Assembly (NCBI GenBank): GCA_963787675.1
Contig: CAWBDV010000011.1
Span: 124,001-188,000, forward strand
DNA: 64,000 bases
DNA from: JAJPKK01 sp963787675
GTDB taxonomy: Bacteria > Pseudomonadota > Alphaproteobacteria > Rhizobiales > Xanthobacteraceae
Direction of reading: 5' to 3'
In this document: positions 16,510 to 26,013 of the stretch, in pieces
Layout of the letters: every line of letters starts with the position of its first letter
How positions within the stretch are numbered: position 1 is the first letter of the stretch
Notes under the pieces: generated by a model
Database searches by the model: none
Seen by the model: only the letters and a program-made list of their open reading frames with translations
Told to the model about the DNA's origin: nothing
Made by a program: the position numbers and the translations under genes

Positions 16510-17747
16510 GCGAAGAACTCCTGGGCTTTGGTGAGGGCTTTCACCAGGCGATCGACCTCATCGCAGGTATTATAGAGCGCGAATGATGCCCGGCACGTGG
16601 CCGACACTTTAAAACGTTCGAGGAGCGGCATCGCGCAGTGCGTCCCCGCGCGCACCGCGATACCCGCGCGATCGATGATGGTCGCAAAATCGTGCGGATG
16701 GGCGCCCTTCATCTCGAACGAGACGATCGCGCCCTTGTCCTTGGCCGTGCCGATGATGCGCAACGAATTGATTTCGCGCAGCCGGTCCTGCGCATACGCG
16801 ACCAATGCATTTTCATGAGCTTTGATGCGTGCTTTGCCGATCGAGTTGACATAATCGATGGCGCTGCCGAGCCCGATGGCCTGCACGATCGCCGGCGTGC
16901 CGGCCTCGAACTTGTGCGGCGGCTCGCCGTAGCTGATCCGGTCCTGGAAGACCTCCCGAATCATCTCGCCGCCGCCGTTGAAAGGCGGCATGGCGGCAAG
17001 GTGCTCGTGCTTGCCATACAAAACGCCGATGCCGGTTGGTCCGTAGAGCTTGTGACCGGTAATGACGTAAAAGTCGCAATCGAGGTCGCGCACGTCGATG
17101 TCGAGATGCACCGCGGCCTGGGCGCCGTCGACCAGCACCGGAATGCCGCGGGCGTGGGCAAGCTGCACCACCTCTTTGACCGGCACCGCGGTTCCGAGCA
17201 CGTTCGACATCTGCGTAATCGCCACCATCCTGGTGCGATCGCTTAAGAGCTGCTCAAACTCGTCGATCAGGAAATTGCCGTCATCGTCAACCGGCGCCCA
17301 TTTGATGACCGCGCCATGACGCTCGCGCAGAAAATGCCAGGGCACGATATTGGCGTGATGCTCCATGATGGACAGTACGATTTCGTCGCCCACCTTGATG
17401 CGCTGGCGGCCGAAAGTCTGGGCCACGAGATTGATCGCCTCGGTCGCGCTGCGGGTGAAGATGATCTCTTCCGGGCGGCCGGCGTTGAGAAAGGCACGCA
17501 CCTTTTCGCGCGCGCCCTCGTATCCCTCGGTTGCCGCGTTGGCGAGGTAATGCAGGCCGCGATGAACATTGGCGTATTCGGACGTATAGGCCTGCTGCAG
17601 ACGGTCGAGCACTGCCTTCGGCTTCTGTGCCGATGCGGCGTTGTCGAGATACACCAGCGGCTTGCCGTGGACCTGCATGCCGAGGATCGGAAAATCCTCG
17701 CGGATGCGCCCGACATCGTAGCTGCCGTTGGTCACCGCCGGATGCAT
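16506..17747 (-). CDS. sufS: Cysteine desulfurase SufS
   Basis: A 413-residue PLP enzyme. The PLP lysine is in VITGHKLYGPTG and the active-site cysteine in RAGTHCAMPLLERF, a group II (SufS/CsdA) loop. It removes sulfur from cysteine for cluster assembly. No nifS or nifU is seen in the window, so Suf may be the dedicated system here. It follows sufD after 4 bases. Confidence 0.95.
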   Translation of the reverse strand: MHPAVTNGSYDVGRIREDFPILGMQVHGKPLVYLDNAASAQKPKAVLDRLQQAYTSEYANVHRGLHYLANAATEGYEGAREKVRAFLNAGRPEEIIFTRSATEAINLVAQTFGRQRIKVGDEIVLSIMEHHANIVPWHFLRERHGAVIKWAPVDDDGNFLIDEFEQLLSDRTRMVAITQMSNVLGTAVPVKEVVQLAHARGIPVLVDGAQAAVHLDIDVRDLDCDFYVITGHKLYGPTGIGVLYGKHEHLAAMPPFNGGGEMIREVFQDRISYGEPPHKFEAGTPAIVQAIGLGSAIDYVNSIGKARIKAHENALVAYAQDRLREINSLRIIGTAKDKGAIVSFEMKGAHPHDFATIIDRAGIAVRAGTHCAMPLLERFKVSATCRASFALYNTCDEVDRLVKALTKAQEFFA

Positions 17748-17751
17748 CGCC

Positions 17752-19083
17752 TCATCCTCGTTCCATCACCCAGACCGCCGCCGCACCCATGAGCGCCTCG
17801 CGAATGCCCTCATGCTCGATTGCGTCGGTCGCCTCGCCCACAAAGGCCTGGATCAGCAGGGCTTCGGCATCCTTCGCCGGAATGCCGCGGGCCATGAGAT
17901 AGAACTTCAACTCATGGTCGAGCGCGCCTGCGGTCGAGCCGTGGCCGCATTGCACGTCATCGGCAAAAATCTCGAGCTCGGGCTTGCTGTCCGCCTCGGC
18001 TGTCTCCGAGAGCAGGAGGGCGCGCGCCATCATGCGGGCATCGGTTTGCTGCGCACCCGGACGCACCGTGATCTTGCCCTGGAATACGCCGCGCGCCTCG
18101 CCGTCGAGCACCGACTTGAACAATTCTCGGCTCCGGCAACCGAGAGCCGTGTGATCGATCACCAAGGTCGTGTCAGCGTGCTGCCGACCGGCCAGCAGGC
18201 TCACACCGCGAATGCCCGCGTTCGTCCCCTCGCCCGCAAACCGGACGAACAGTTGATTGCGAACCACCGCTCCGCCAGTCGTGAAACTGAAATCGTTAAA
18301 TTGTGCCCGCGCCCCGACATGGGCGAGGAGCGTCGCAATGTGCAGCGCCGCGGATCCCTCGCGAACAATCTTGACATGATCGATCCGTGCGTCATCGCCG
18401 ATGCTCAATTCGAGCGCGGCATTGACCTGGTAAGGCGACTGATCCGGTCCTTCGTGGCTCTCGATGATGGCGGCGCGCGCGCCCTGCCCGATCACCGCGA
18501 GCGACCGCGTGAACATTGCTGCCGGCTTCTCGCCCGTCGTGACGAACACGAGATGGAGCGGCCGCGCGATGGTCACGCCGGGCGCGACGCGGATCGCCAC
18601 CCCGTCGCCCATCAGGGCAGTGTTGAGCGCAACCGCGGGATCGTCGGTCGCGAAGACCCGTCCGAGGTGCGTCGACACCAGGGCGTCCCCCGAGGCCAAC
18701 GCATCGGCCATCCCGCTGATAGTCAGCCCCTCATCGAGGTCGGCGAGGTCGGAAAGGTCCGCGGCGAACGCGCCGTCGATCACCACCAGTCGTCGGCATC
18801 CGCCATCGGCCAACATCGCGCCTGCCGCCTGGGCGCATGCCTTCGCCGCCGCATCAGGTGGAGCGGCAAGGGGCTGAACCTCCCGCATCAAGTTGCGCAG
18901 GTCGGTATACTTCCATGCTTCGACCCGCCGGTGCGGCAAGCCGGCCAGCGCAAAGGTATCGAACGCGGCGACACGCGCCGCCGCCACGTCACTGCCGCCG
19001 GGCAGGGTCGATTGCGCCGCTGCAAACGCGTCGGCCAGGGTCAATTCGGCGCTGGTCCTGATGGATCGGATTTCCGCGTTCAT
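17752..19083 (-). CDS. sufD: Fe-S scaffold complex subunit SufD
   Basis: A 443-residue beta-helix protein of the SufBCD scaffold, with LPHRRVEAWKYTDLRNLMREV near the N-terminus and DDVQCGHGSTAGALD and YLMARGIPAKDAEALLIQAFVGE near the C-terminus. ATG at 19083 was chosen; a GTG at 19092 overlaps the sufC stop and is also possible. The Cys-His-containing QCGHG motif conserved in SufD is present. Confidence 0.93.
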   Translation of the reverse strand: MNAEIRSIRTSAELTLADAFAAAQSTLPGGSDVAAARVAAFDTFALAGLPHRRVEAWKYTDLRNLMREVQPLAAPPDAAAKACAQAAGAMLADGGCRRLVVIDGAFAADLSDLADLDEGLTISGMADALASGDALVSTHLGRVFATDDPAVALNTALMGDGVAIRVAPGVTIARPLHLVFVTTGEKPAAMFTRSLAVIGQGARAAIIESHEGPDQSPYQVNAALELSIGDDARIDHVKIVREGSAALHIATLLAHVGARAQFNDFSFTTGGAVVRNQLFVRFAGEGTNAGIRGVSLLAGRQHADTTLVIDHTALGCRSRELFKSVLDGEARGVFQGKITVRPGAQQTDARMMARALLLSETAEADSKPELEIFADDVQCGHGSTAGALDHELKFYLMARGIPAKDAEALLIQAFVGEATDAIEHEGIREALMGAAAVWVMERG

Positions 19084-19088
19084 GACGG

Positions 19089-19847
19089 TCACGCCGCCTC
19101 GCTCTGGTACTGTGCATACCCGGTCGCTTCGAGCTCCAACGCGAGCTCCTTGCCACCGCTGCGCACGATCCGGCCGGCGGACAGCACGTGCACCACATCC
19201 GGAACGATATGATCGAGCAGGCGCTGGTAATGGGTGATCACTACCATCGCGCGTTCGGACGAGCGCAGCTGGTTGACGCCGTTCGCGACCACTTTCAGGG
19301 CGTCGATGTCGAGACCGGAATCGGTCTCGTCGAGCACGCAGAGGAGCGGCTCGAGTAATACCATTTGCAAGGTCTCATTGCGCTTCTTCTCGCCGCCCGA
19401 AAACCCGACATTGAGCGGACGGCGCAACATCTCCGCATCGATGCCGAGCTTCTTGGCAATGTCACGTACACGCTTGATGAGGTCGGGCGACGGCAGTTCG
19501 TCCTCGCCGCGCTTCTTGCGCTGCGAATTGAGGGCCGTTCGCAAGAACGTCAGGGTGGCGACGCCGGGAATTTCCAGCGGATATTGGAATGCTAGGAACA
19601 GGCCCTTGGCGGCGCGCTCGTCGGGCGGCATCGCAAAGATATCGACGCCGTTGAACAGCGCCTCGCCGTCGGTGACTTCGTAGCCGGGCTTGCCCGCAAG
19701 CACATAGGAAAGCGTCGATTTGCCCGACCCGTTCGGGCCCATGATGGCGTGCACCTCGCCCTTGCCCACGATGAGGTTGACGCCATCGAGGATTTTCTTG
19801 CCGGCAATCTCGGCCTTGAGGTTGCGAATTTCCAACAGAGCCGTCAT
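19089..19847 (-). CDS. sufC: Fe-S assembly ATPase SufC
   Basis: A 252-residue ABC-type ATPase. Walker A is GPNGSGKST (near residue 34), the signature FSGGEKKRNE and Walker B LCVLDETDSGLD. It powers the SufBCD scaffold. The ATG at 19847 follows GAGGAGATCGGCG. It is part of a tight sufBCDS run on the minus strand. Confidence 0.96.
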   Translation of the reverse strand: MTALLEIRNLKAEIAGKKILDGVNLIVGKGEVHAIMGPNGSGKSTLSYVLAGKPGYEVTDGEALFNGVDIFAMPPDERAAKGLFLAFQYPLEIPGVATLTFLRTALNSQRKKRGEDELPSPDLIKRVRDIAKKLGIDAEMLRRPLNVGFSGGEKKRNETLQMVLLEPLLCVLDETDSGLDIDALKVVANGVNQLRSSERAMVVITHYQRLLDHIVPDVVHVLSAGRIVRSGGKELALELEATGYAQYQSEAA

Positions 19848-19887
19848 CGCCGATCTCCTCTGTTCGCGTATTTCGATGGGCACGGCA

Positions 19888-21372
19888 TCAGCCGACGCTC
19901 CCCTCAAGGCTGATCGAGATCAGCTTCTGCGCCTCGACCGCGAATTCCATCGGAAGCTGTTGCAGAACATCGCGGACAAACCCGTTAACAACCAGGGCGA
20001 CCGCGTCCTCCTGCGAGAGCCCGCGCTGCATGCAGTAGAACAGCGTGTCCTCGGAAATCTTCGAGGTCGTCGCCTCATGCTCGAAGATCGCAGATGAATT
20101 CTTGGCCTCGATGTAGGGCACCGTATGCGCGCCGCAGTGATGGCCGATCAGCAGCGAATTGCAATTGGTGAAGTTGCGGGCGCCGGTGGCTCGCCGATGG
20201 GCGGACACGAGGCCGCGATAGGTGTTGTTCGAATATCCGGCGGAGATGCCCTTGGAAATGATCCGGCTTGTCGTGTTCTTGCCGAGATGGATCATCTTGG
20301 TGCCGGAGTTGACCTGCTGGCGGCCATTCGAGATGGCAATCGAGTAGAATTCGCCCCGTGAGTGGTCGCCGCGCAGGATGCAGCTTGGATACTTCCAGGT
20401 GATGGCCGAGCCGGTCTCGACCTGGGTCCAGGAAATCTTGGCATGCCGGCCGCGGCAATCGCCGCGTTTGGTGACGAAATTGTAGATGCCGCCGCGACCT
20501 TCGCTGTCGCCGGGGTACCAGTTCTGCACCGTCGAGTATTTGATTTCGGCATCGTCGAGCGCGACCAGTTCGACCACGGCCGCATGAAGCTGGTTTTCGT
20601 CGCGCTTTGGCGCCGTGCAACCTTCGAGGTAGCTGACGTAGGAGCCCTTGTCGGCGACGATTAGCGTCCGCTCGAACTGGCCGGTGTTCTTCTCGTTGAT
20701 GCGGAAATAGGTCGAGAGCTCCATCGGGCAATGCACGCCCTCCGGCACATAGACGAACGAGCCGTCAGAGAAGACCGCGGAATTGAGGGTGGCGAAGAAA
20801 TTGTCCGAGACCGGAACGACCGAGCCGAGATATTTTCGGACGAGGTCGGGATGCTTCTGCAATGCCTCGGAAATGGGGCAGAAGATGACACCGGCCTTCG
20901 CCAGCTCTTCCTTGAAGGTGGTGGCGACCGAAACGGAGTCGAACACGGCATCGACGGCCACACGCGGGCGCTCGCCCTCGGGACGCTCGACGCCCGCAAG
21001 GATCTCCTGCTCGCGCAGCGGAATGCCCAGCTTTTCATAAGTTCGCAGGATTTCGGGGTCGACTTCGTCGAGCGACTTCAGCGCGGCGTTCTTTTTCGGC
21101 GCGGCGTAATAGTAAAGGTCCTGGTAGTCGATCGGTGGGTAGTCAACCCGGGCCCATTGCGGCTCCCGCATGGTCAGCCAGCGGCGATAGGCGTCGAGCC
21201 GCCAGGCCAGCAACCAGTCGGGCTCCGACTTCTTTGCCGAGATGAAACGAACGACCTCCTCGGACAGGCCTTTCGGAGCCTTCTCGGACTCGATCTCGGT
21301 GACGAACCCGTACTTGTACTGGTCAACATCGATACCGCGAACCTGTTCGACAGTCTGTTGTACGGCGGCCAT
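19888..21372 (-). CDS. sufB: Fe-S scaffold complex subunit SufB
   Basis: A 494-residue SufB. Typical stretches are EGVHCPMELSTYFRINEKNTG, YLEGCTAPKRDENQLHAAVV and YSTVQNWYPGDSEGRGGIYNF; the conserved Cys in EGCTAP is present. It carries the nascent cluster with SufD and SufC. It lies 60 bases after fdxN and so should be driven by the fdxN sigma-54 promoter. Confidence 0.96.
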   Translation of the reverse strand: MAAVQQTVEQVRGIDVDQYKYGFVTEIESEKAPKGLSEEVVRFISAKKSEPDWLLAWRLDAYRRWLTMREPQWARVDYPPIDYQDLYYYAAPKKNAALKSLDEVDPEILRTYEKLGIPLREQEILAGVERPEGERPRVAVDAVFDSVSVATTFKEELAKAGVIFCPISEALQKHPDLVRKYLGSVVPVSDNFFATLNSAVFSDGSFVYVPEGVHCPMELSTYFRINEKNTGQFERTLIVADKGSYVSYLEGCTAPKRDENQLHAAVVELVALDDAEIKYSTVQNWYPGDSEGRGGIYNFVTKRGDCRGRHAKISWTQVETGSAITWKYPSCILRGDHSRGEFYSIAISNGRQQVNSGTKMIHLGKNTTSRIISKGISAGYSNNTYRGLVSAHRRATGARNFTNCNSLLIGHHCGAHTVPYIEAKNSSAIFEHEATTSKISEDTLFYCMQRGLSQEDAVALVVNGFVRDVLQQLPMEFAVEAQKLISISLEGSVG

Positions 21373-21432
21373 TCGTTTCTCCGCTCACGAGTTCCTGTCG
21401 CCGCGTGCTCCGTGCCCGCACCATGAGGATCC

Positions 21433-21627
21433 TCACGCAGGCACGCAGGTGTTTTCGACCGGGCAGACGGCGGCACATTGCGGCACGTCGTGGAAGCCCA
21501 CGCATTCCGTGCATTTCTTCGGATCGATGATGTACATGTCGCGCTTGAGGCGAATCGCGGCGTTCGGGCATTCAAACTCGCAAGCTCCACACACGGTGCA
21601 TTGCGCGGCGACGATCTGGTAGGCCAT
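21433..21627 (-). CDS. fdxN: Nif-type 2[4Fe-4S] ferredoxin
   Basis: A 64-residue ferredoxin with CTVCGACEFECPNAAI and a second, wider motif CTECVGFHDVPQCAAVCP, as in FdxN. Proteins of this type donate electrons to nitrogenase. The start at 21627 (MAYQIVAAQ) follows AAGGAG. It is the first gene after the -24/-12 promoter at 21674-21689 and leads the suf-kor unit, which pairs an electron carrier with its likely reductase KorAB. Confidence 0.92.
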   Translation of the reverse strand: MAYQIVAAQCTVCGACEFECPNAAIRLKRDMYIIDPKKCTECVGFHDVPQCAAVCPVENTCVPA

Positions 21628-21673
21628 GGGCGCACTCCTTGCCGTGCAAGGCGATGCCCGGCCACATCCCTCT

Positions 21674-21689
21674 TTCAAGCCGCGTGCCA
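21674..21689 (-). promoter_or_regulatory. fdxN-suf-kor sigma-54 promoter (-24/-12)
   Basis: On the minus strand TGGCAC-GCGGC-TTGAA fits the RpoN consensus except the -12 C. It is about 47 bases before the fdxN ATG. Confidence 0.75.
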
Positions 21690-21744
21690 GACATCAGATG
21701 CCTGATTTTCAATGATTATCGGGTGCACCGATGAAGCCGGGCGC

Positions 21745-21760
21745 TGTCGCACCCCCGACA
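21745..21760 (-). promoter_or_regulatory. NifA upstream activator site 1 for fdxN
   Basis: TGT-CGCACCCCCG-ACA, an exact TGT-N10-ACA match about 55 bases upstream of the -24 element. Confidence 0.75.
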
Positions 21761-21763
21761 ACG

Positions 21764-21779
21764 TGTCGCAAGTGCGACA
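21764..21779 (-). promoter_or_regulatory. NifA upstream activator site 2 for fdxN
   Basis: TGT-CGCAAGTGCG-ACA, a second exact match, 3 bases from the first and with nearly symmetrical arms TGTCGCA/TGCGACA. It abuts the end of nifA copy 1 (stop at 21787). Confidence 0.75.
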
Positions 21780-21786
21780 GCCGACG

Positions 21787-23547
21787 TCAGAAGCGCTTGA
21801 TTTCGATGGCGTGCTTCTTAAGGGCGTAACCGATCTGGCGCGGCGTCAATCCGAGGATGCGTGCGGCCTTGGCCTGGACCCAGCCGGCGCGCTCCATCGC
21901 ATTGATCAGACGGTCGCGCTCGGACCCTTCGCCGGCAATAAACGTTGCATCATCGCCCGTGACGTCGGGCACCGAGACAGGCTCGGCGATTGCGGCATTC
22001 TCTCCAGCCGCTTCGGAATTCTCTGGTGCAGCATCAATAGCGGACGTGGCCGGCAACGCCGGCATGGGAATTGCCGGCGGCCGATCCGGCAGAGGCAACG
22101 CCGATTGGACCTTCCACAGCACCGACGACAGGCATTCATTGTGGCGACATGCGAAATCGTCGGCGAAGATCGACGGCCCGTGTGCCAGGGTCGCGGTGCG
22201 TTGCACGCAATTTTCAAGTTCGCGCACGTTGCCGGGGAAGCGACAGCCCTTCAACACGGCGATAGCGCCGGCCTCGAAGTTCAAGGCGCGCTCGTTCTCC
22301 GCGTTGAAGCGTCTGAGGAACTCGGCGGCCAGCAGCGGAATGTCGCTCGGGCGCTCGCGCAACGGCGGCAGCACGATCGGCACCACGCTGATCCGGTAAT
22401 ACAAATCGGGTCGAAACCTATTTTGCGAAACGGCGTCCTCCAGATTTTTGTTGGTTGCGGCGACGATCCGCACATTGACCTTAATGGTCGCACTGCCGCC
22501 GACCCGCTCAAACTCCTGTTCTTGCAAAACCCGCAGCAGCTTTGCCTGGAACGCCGGCGAAATCTCGCCGATCTCGTCGAGAAAAAGCGTGCCCTTATCG
22601 GCAAGCTCGAAGCGGCCCTTGCGCGAGTTGATCGCGTCCGTGAACGCCCCCTTTTCATGGCCGAACAGCTCGGACTCGAGCACCGACTCCGGCAGCGCGG
22701 CGCAGTTGATTTTGATGAAGGGGCCCTTCGCGCGCGGCGACAGCTCGTGGACGGCCTTGGCAATTAACTCCTTGCCGGTACCGGACTCGCCGCGGAGTAA
22801 TACCGGCGAATGCGACTTGGCGACGACCTCGACTTTGGCGAGTAATGCGCGGATCGATAAGCTGTCGCCTATGATGCCCCCGACGCCCCCTCCCCTGCGC
22901 TCGCGCGCCGGCCTGACCTCCAACAGGGCTTTCTGCAAGCGATGGCTTTCGGCCATCAGGCGGTCGCGGTCCTGCGAGACGGCGCGATGGAGCTGCACGG
23001 TCTGTCCGATCAGATTGGCGACCATCGTCAAGAAACGCACATCGCCGTCGAGGCGGAAATGCCCGTCGCAAATCCTGTCGATGGTGAGGGTGCCGATAAC
23101 TCTCGCGGCGATTCTGATCGGCACGCCGATGAAAGATACCTTTGTCTCAGCGGTCGCACCCAACGTGGCGGCGTCGGCCGCGCTGAATGTCGGATGTTTT
23201 TCGATATCTTCAACGACCAGCGGAAGGGCGCTTGCTACGATTTGTCCGATCGCTTTGTCAGGCAGGCGAACCCGATAGCGTTCGTCGGTCCCCTCATTCC
23301 AGCCGGCGCCGACCGTGATATCCGGGATGCCGTCATCGGCCAGCAAGGAAATGACGCCGTGCCGCATCTGCATGAACGATGACAGCAGATTCACCACGTT
23401 GGAAAGCGTCGTTTCCAATCGGCTCGGCGCGGAGAGGATTTTCGAAATCTCATACATTCCGGTGAGCGCGATCTCGCTCAGCGGATTCAAAGGTATGTCA
23501 GGGCGATCCGACCTGTGCTCCGGCGTCAGCGTCTTGCCGTCGGCCAT
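21787..23547 (-). CDS. nifA: Transcription activator NifA, copy 1 (GAFTDA variant)
   Basis: A 586-residue sigma-54 activator. It has an N-terminal GAF domain (about 50-200), an AAA+ domain with Walker A GESGTGKE and LFLDEIGEI, the linker Cys pattern C-x11-C-x19-C-x4-C typical of O2-sensitive NifA, and a C-terminal Fis-type helix-turn-helix (GWVQAKAARILGLTPRQIGY). The sigma-54 contact loop reads GAFTDA with Asp304, where nearly all family members and copy 2 have Gly. ATG at 23547 (MADGKTLTPEH) was chosen because the upstream extension is Arg-rich. It lies upstream of fdxN on the same strand. Confidence 0.93.
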   Translation of the reverse strand: MADGKTLTPEHRSDRPDIPLNPLSEIALTGMYEISKILSAPSRLETTLSNVVNLLSSFMQMRHGVISLLADDGIPDITVGAGWNEGTDERYRVRLPDKAIGQIVASALPLVVEDIEKHPTFSAADAATLGATAETKVSFIGVPIRIAARVIGTLTIDRICDGHFRLDGDVRFLTMVANLIGQTVQLHRAVSQDRDRLMAESHRLQKALLEVRPARERRGGGVGGIIGDSLSIRALLAKVEVVAKSHSPVLLRGESGTGKELIAKAVHELSPRAKGPFIKINCAALPESVLESELFGHEKGAFTDAINSRKGRFELADKGTLFLDEIGEISPAFQAKLLRVLQEQEFERVGGSATIKVNVRIVAATNKNLEDAVSQNRFRPDLYYRISVVPIVLPPLRERPSDIPLLAAEFLRRFNAENERALNFEAGAIAVLKGCRFPGNVRELENCVQRTATLAHGPSIFADDFACRHNECLSSVLWKVQSALPLPDRPPAIPMPALPATSAIDAAPENSEAAGENAAIAEPVSVPDVTGDDATFIAGEGSERDRLINAMERAGWVQAKAARILGLTPRQIGYALKKHAIEIKRF

Positions 23548-23838
23548 GGTGCGTTCTCCATCGCCTCGGATCCTCCTTGCGCCTCGGATCCTCCTCGCCA
23601 CTTCGTTTACTCGAGTCCGCAGTTGCGGACCCGTGTTGGCTCCTCTTGGGTCCGTTCCATCATTCCCGCGCCGTTGGGCCACTCCCGCGACATCGGACTC
23701 GGTCGACGGTTAACAATCACATTCCATCGCAATCTGCGGCGATGGCATTCAACCATCAGCCCACGTTGCGGTCGCCGATCTGCAGGATTCGGGCCAGCGC
23801 GCGACGGCGGGCTTTTCCCCGCGCATGAAATCGCAGGA

Positions 23839-23854
23839 TGTCGCTTGTTCGACA
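23839..23854. promoter_or_regulatory. NifA-type site with overlapping 12-base palindrome
   Basis: TGT-CGCTTGTTCG-ACA matches TGT-N10-ACA and overlaps the perfect palindrome TCGACATGTCGA at 23849-23860. It lies between divergent nifA copy 1 and mop and could serve either. No convincing -24/-12 element was found for either gene. Confidence 0.5.
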
Positions 23855-24041
23855 TGTCGACGTGTTCGGTACAAGAGCGCGCGTTGTGTTTCCGACAAGC
23901 AGACGCACGCCGAGCCGTTCGACCAGCAGGATCTCGACTTCAACGAGGCGCCTTTGCGCTATAGTGGGACAATTCTCACGTTTCCGTTGTCTTGCCCCAC
24001 CGAGAATTCAGGCGTCAGAAGCAGAATATGAGAGACTGTCA

Positions 24042-24248
24042 ATGAAACTAAGCGCACGCAATATACTCCCCGGCACGATCGTGGCTGTAACGAAGGGATC
24101 GACGACCGCACACGTCAAGGTCGAGCTTGCTCCCGGACTGATGGTGACATCCTCCATTACCAATGAAGCGGTCGATGATCTCAGCCTCAAGGTCGGCGAC
24201 AGCGTGTCCGTCGTGATCAAGTCATCTGACGTGATGATCGGAAAATGA
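24042..24248 (+). CDS. mop: Molbindin (Mop), molybdate-binding protein
   Basis: A 68-residue single-domain Mop protein: MKLSARNILPGTIVAVTKGSTTAHVKVEL, then SSITNEAVDDLSLKVGDSVSVVIKSSDVMIGK. Molbindins store or buffer molybdate in the cytoplasm as hexamers. The ATG at 24042 gives the exact family length. The gene is divergent from nifA copy 1 and its 3' end overlaps the convergent DUF2478 gene by 27 bases. It probably supplies Mo for FeMo-co. Confidence 0.92.
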   Translation: MKLSARNILPGTIVAVTKGSTTAHVKVELAPGLMVTSSITNEAVDDLSLKVGDSVSVVIKSSDVMIGK

Positions 24249-24875
24249 CCGCGAACCAAAGGGAAGTGACACGCGGGCGCCCGCAACCAACAGGGGAACC
24301 GGCGCTTGCCTCATCTGGGCCGAGATGCGCACCCGCTTTTGCCGCAAAGACATCTCCTGCCACCAATCCTCAACAACGCGCCGCTCGCACAGAAGCGTCG
24401 TGCCGAAGCTGCCCGTGAATTTCGTCCACGCGTCGTAGCATTTGTCCGGTACTGCGGTAAGCACCGGGACGCCGGCCGTGACAGCGTCGGCAATTTCCGC
24501 CCGCAGCCCGCCGCCGGCGGCTTCCTGCTTGGAAAACTTGTTCACCATCACGAGTTCAACCTCGGCCGCGACCGCCCGGGTCACCGCGGTTGCAGCCTCA
24601 GCCAACCCGGCCGGGTTGAGCTTGCACGCCTCGGCACCTTTCCCCAGCGACTGGCAAATCCGGACCGCCGAGCCTGTCATGAGATCGATCACCTCCATCA
24701 GCTCGCGCGGACCGCAGTCGCCCCTGGTATTCTTCTGGACGATCCCGCCGATCCGGTGACCCCTGCAGATCAGGTCGCTCGCCAAAGTCGCGAGCAGACC
24801 ATCCACATCGTCAGCTGGGTGGTAGATGATCGCCGCCAAATTCAACGGATGAAGGTTTGCGGTCCAATCGATCAT
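24222..24875 (-). CDS. DUF2478 family protein, molybdenum-linked
   Basis: A 217-residue protein matching DUF2478: LAAIIYHPADDVDGLLATLA near the start, a middle part IVQKNTRGDCGPRELM, VNKFSKQEAAGGGLR, and VPVLTAVPDKCYDAWTKFTG near the end. The family resembles small NTPases and usually sits beside molybdate genes, but its reaction is unknown. ATG at 24875 follows AGGAGATCTATT. A GG-N10-GC element 27 bases upstream may be its promoter. Confidence 0.8.
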   Translation of the reverse strand: MIDWTANLHPLNLAAIIYHPADDVDGLLATLASDLICRGHRIGGIVQKNTRGDCGPRELMEVIDLMTGSAVRICQSLGKGAEACKLNPAGLAEAATAVTRAVAAEVELVMVNKFSKQEAAGGGLRAEIADAVTAGVPVLTAVPDKCYDAWTKFTGSFGTTLLCERRVVEDWWQEMSLRQKRVRISAQMRQAPVPLLVAGARVSLPFGSRSFSDHHVR

Positions 24876-24901
24876 AATAGATCTCCTTTGCTCCGAGCGC
24901 G

Positions 24902-24915
24902 GCATTCGCGTGCCC
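24902..24915 (-). promoter_or_regulatory. Possible sigma-54 promoter of the DUF2478 gene
   Basis: On the minus strand GGGCACGCGAATGC has the GG-N10-GC core of RpoN promoters, but the -12 box is poor. No NifA site was found upstream. Confidence 0.35.
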
Positions 24916-24991
24916 GAGCCTCTCGACCCGTAATAAAGCAATCGGCGTGCCGCTGCGGCCTTTTGAGCGCATATAAGCTCTACAGTTTATT

Positions 24992-25010
24992 CGTTGCCTT
25001 GTCGGCAACG
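24992..25010. promoter_or_regulatory. Short inverted repeat between DUF2478 gene and modD
   Basis: CGTTGCC (24992-24998) and GGCAACG (25004-25010) flank TTGTC. In the divergent promoter region it could be an operator; it does not match the ModE consensus. Confidence 0.4.
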
Positions 25011-25145
25011 CGACGTCGACGTATTCAACCAGACATAGCGCAGCGTCGCGACTGGTTTGCGGCCGCTGGCAGTCGGCAGGATCGTTTGCCCTGCCCCGTC
25101 GTCAGTTCGGCCGCGCGTCTTCGACAGCAATTAATGGAGAACCCC

Positions 25146-26013
25146 ATGGCATCGGCAGCACATCGTTCCGAACTGGAAAGGCTCGTTGCCGATGATACTC
25201 CCTATGGCGACCTCACCACCCAGGCGCTCGGTATCGATGACACGCCCGGTCAAATGGCCTTTTATGCGCGCGATGCGATGATCGTCGCGGAAGTGGAAAG
25301 CGCAGCGGCAATTCTCGAACTGACCGGCTGCCGCGTCGCGCAGGAGACACGATCCGGCGCCGCCTTGAACGCAGGTTCCATCATCCTCACAGCCGAAGGA
25401 CCGGCGGGAGCGCTCCATCGCGGCTGGAAGGTGGCGCAGACGCTGATCGAGATCTGGTCCGGCGTGGCAACTGCGGCGCGCGCGATCGTCGATGCCGCCA
25501 CTGCGGTCTCGCCGGATGTTGTCGTTGCCTGTACGCGCAAGAACGTCCCGGGTGCGAAATCCTACGCGGTTCGCGCCGTTCGCGCCGGCGGCGCCGTCAT
25601 GCACCGGCTTGGCCTGTCCGAAACCATTTTGGTTTTTCCGGAACACCGGGCCTTTCTGACCGAGCCGCTGCAGGAGACGGTGCGACGATTGCGCCGCGCG
25701 GCTCCGGAGAAAAAATTGGTGATCGAAGTCACATCGATCGAGGATGCGACAGCCGCGGCGGACGCGGGGTTCGACGTAATTCAGGCGGAGAAATTCAGTC
25801 CGGCGCAGATTGCCGCGCTCAGCGAACGCCTTCGCGACAACGCGACGCGCCCGCTGATCGCCGCGGCAGGCGGAGTCAATGCCGCCAATGCAACCGCGTA
25901 TGCGAAGGCCGGCGCAGGCATTCTGGTGACGTCGGCGCCTTATCTCGCGAAGCCGTGCGACGTTCAGGTGCGTATCACCGCGGGCGGGCCGCCAACCGGG
26001 ATGCGGCCAACGC

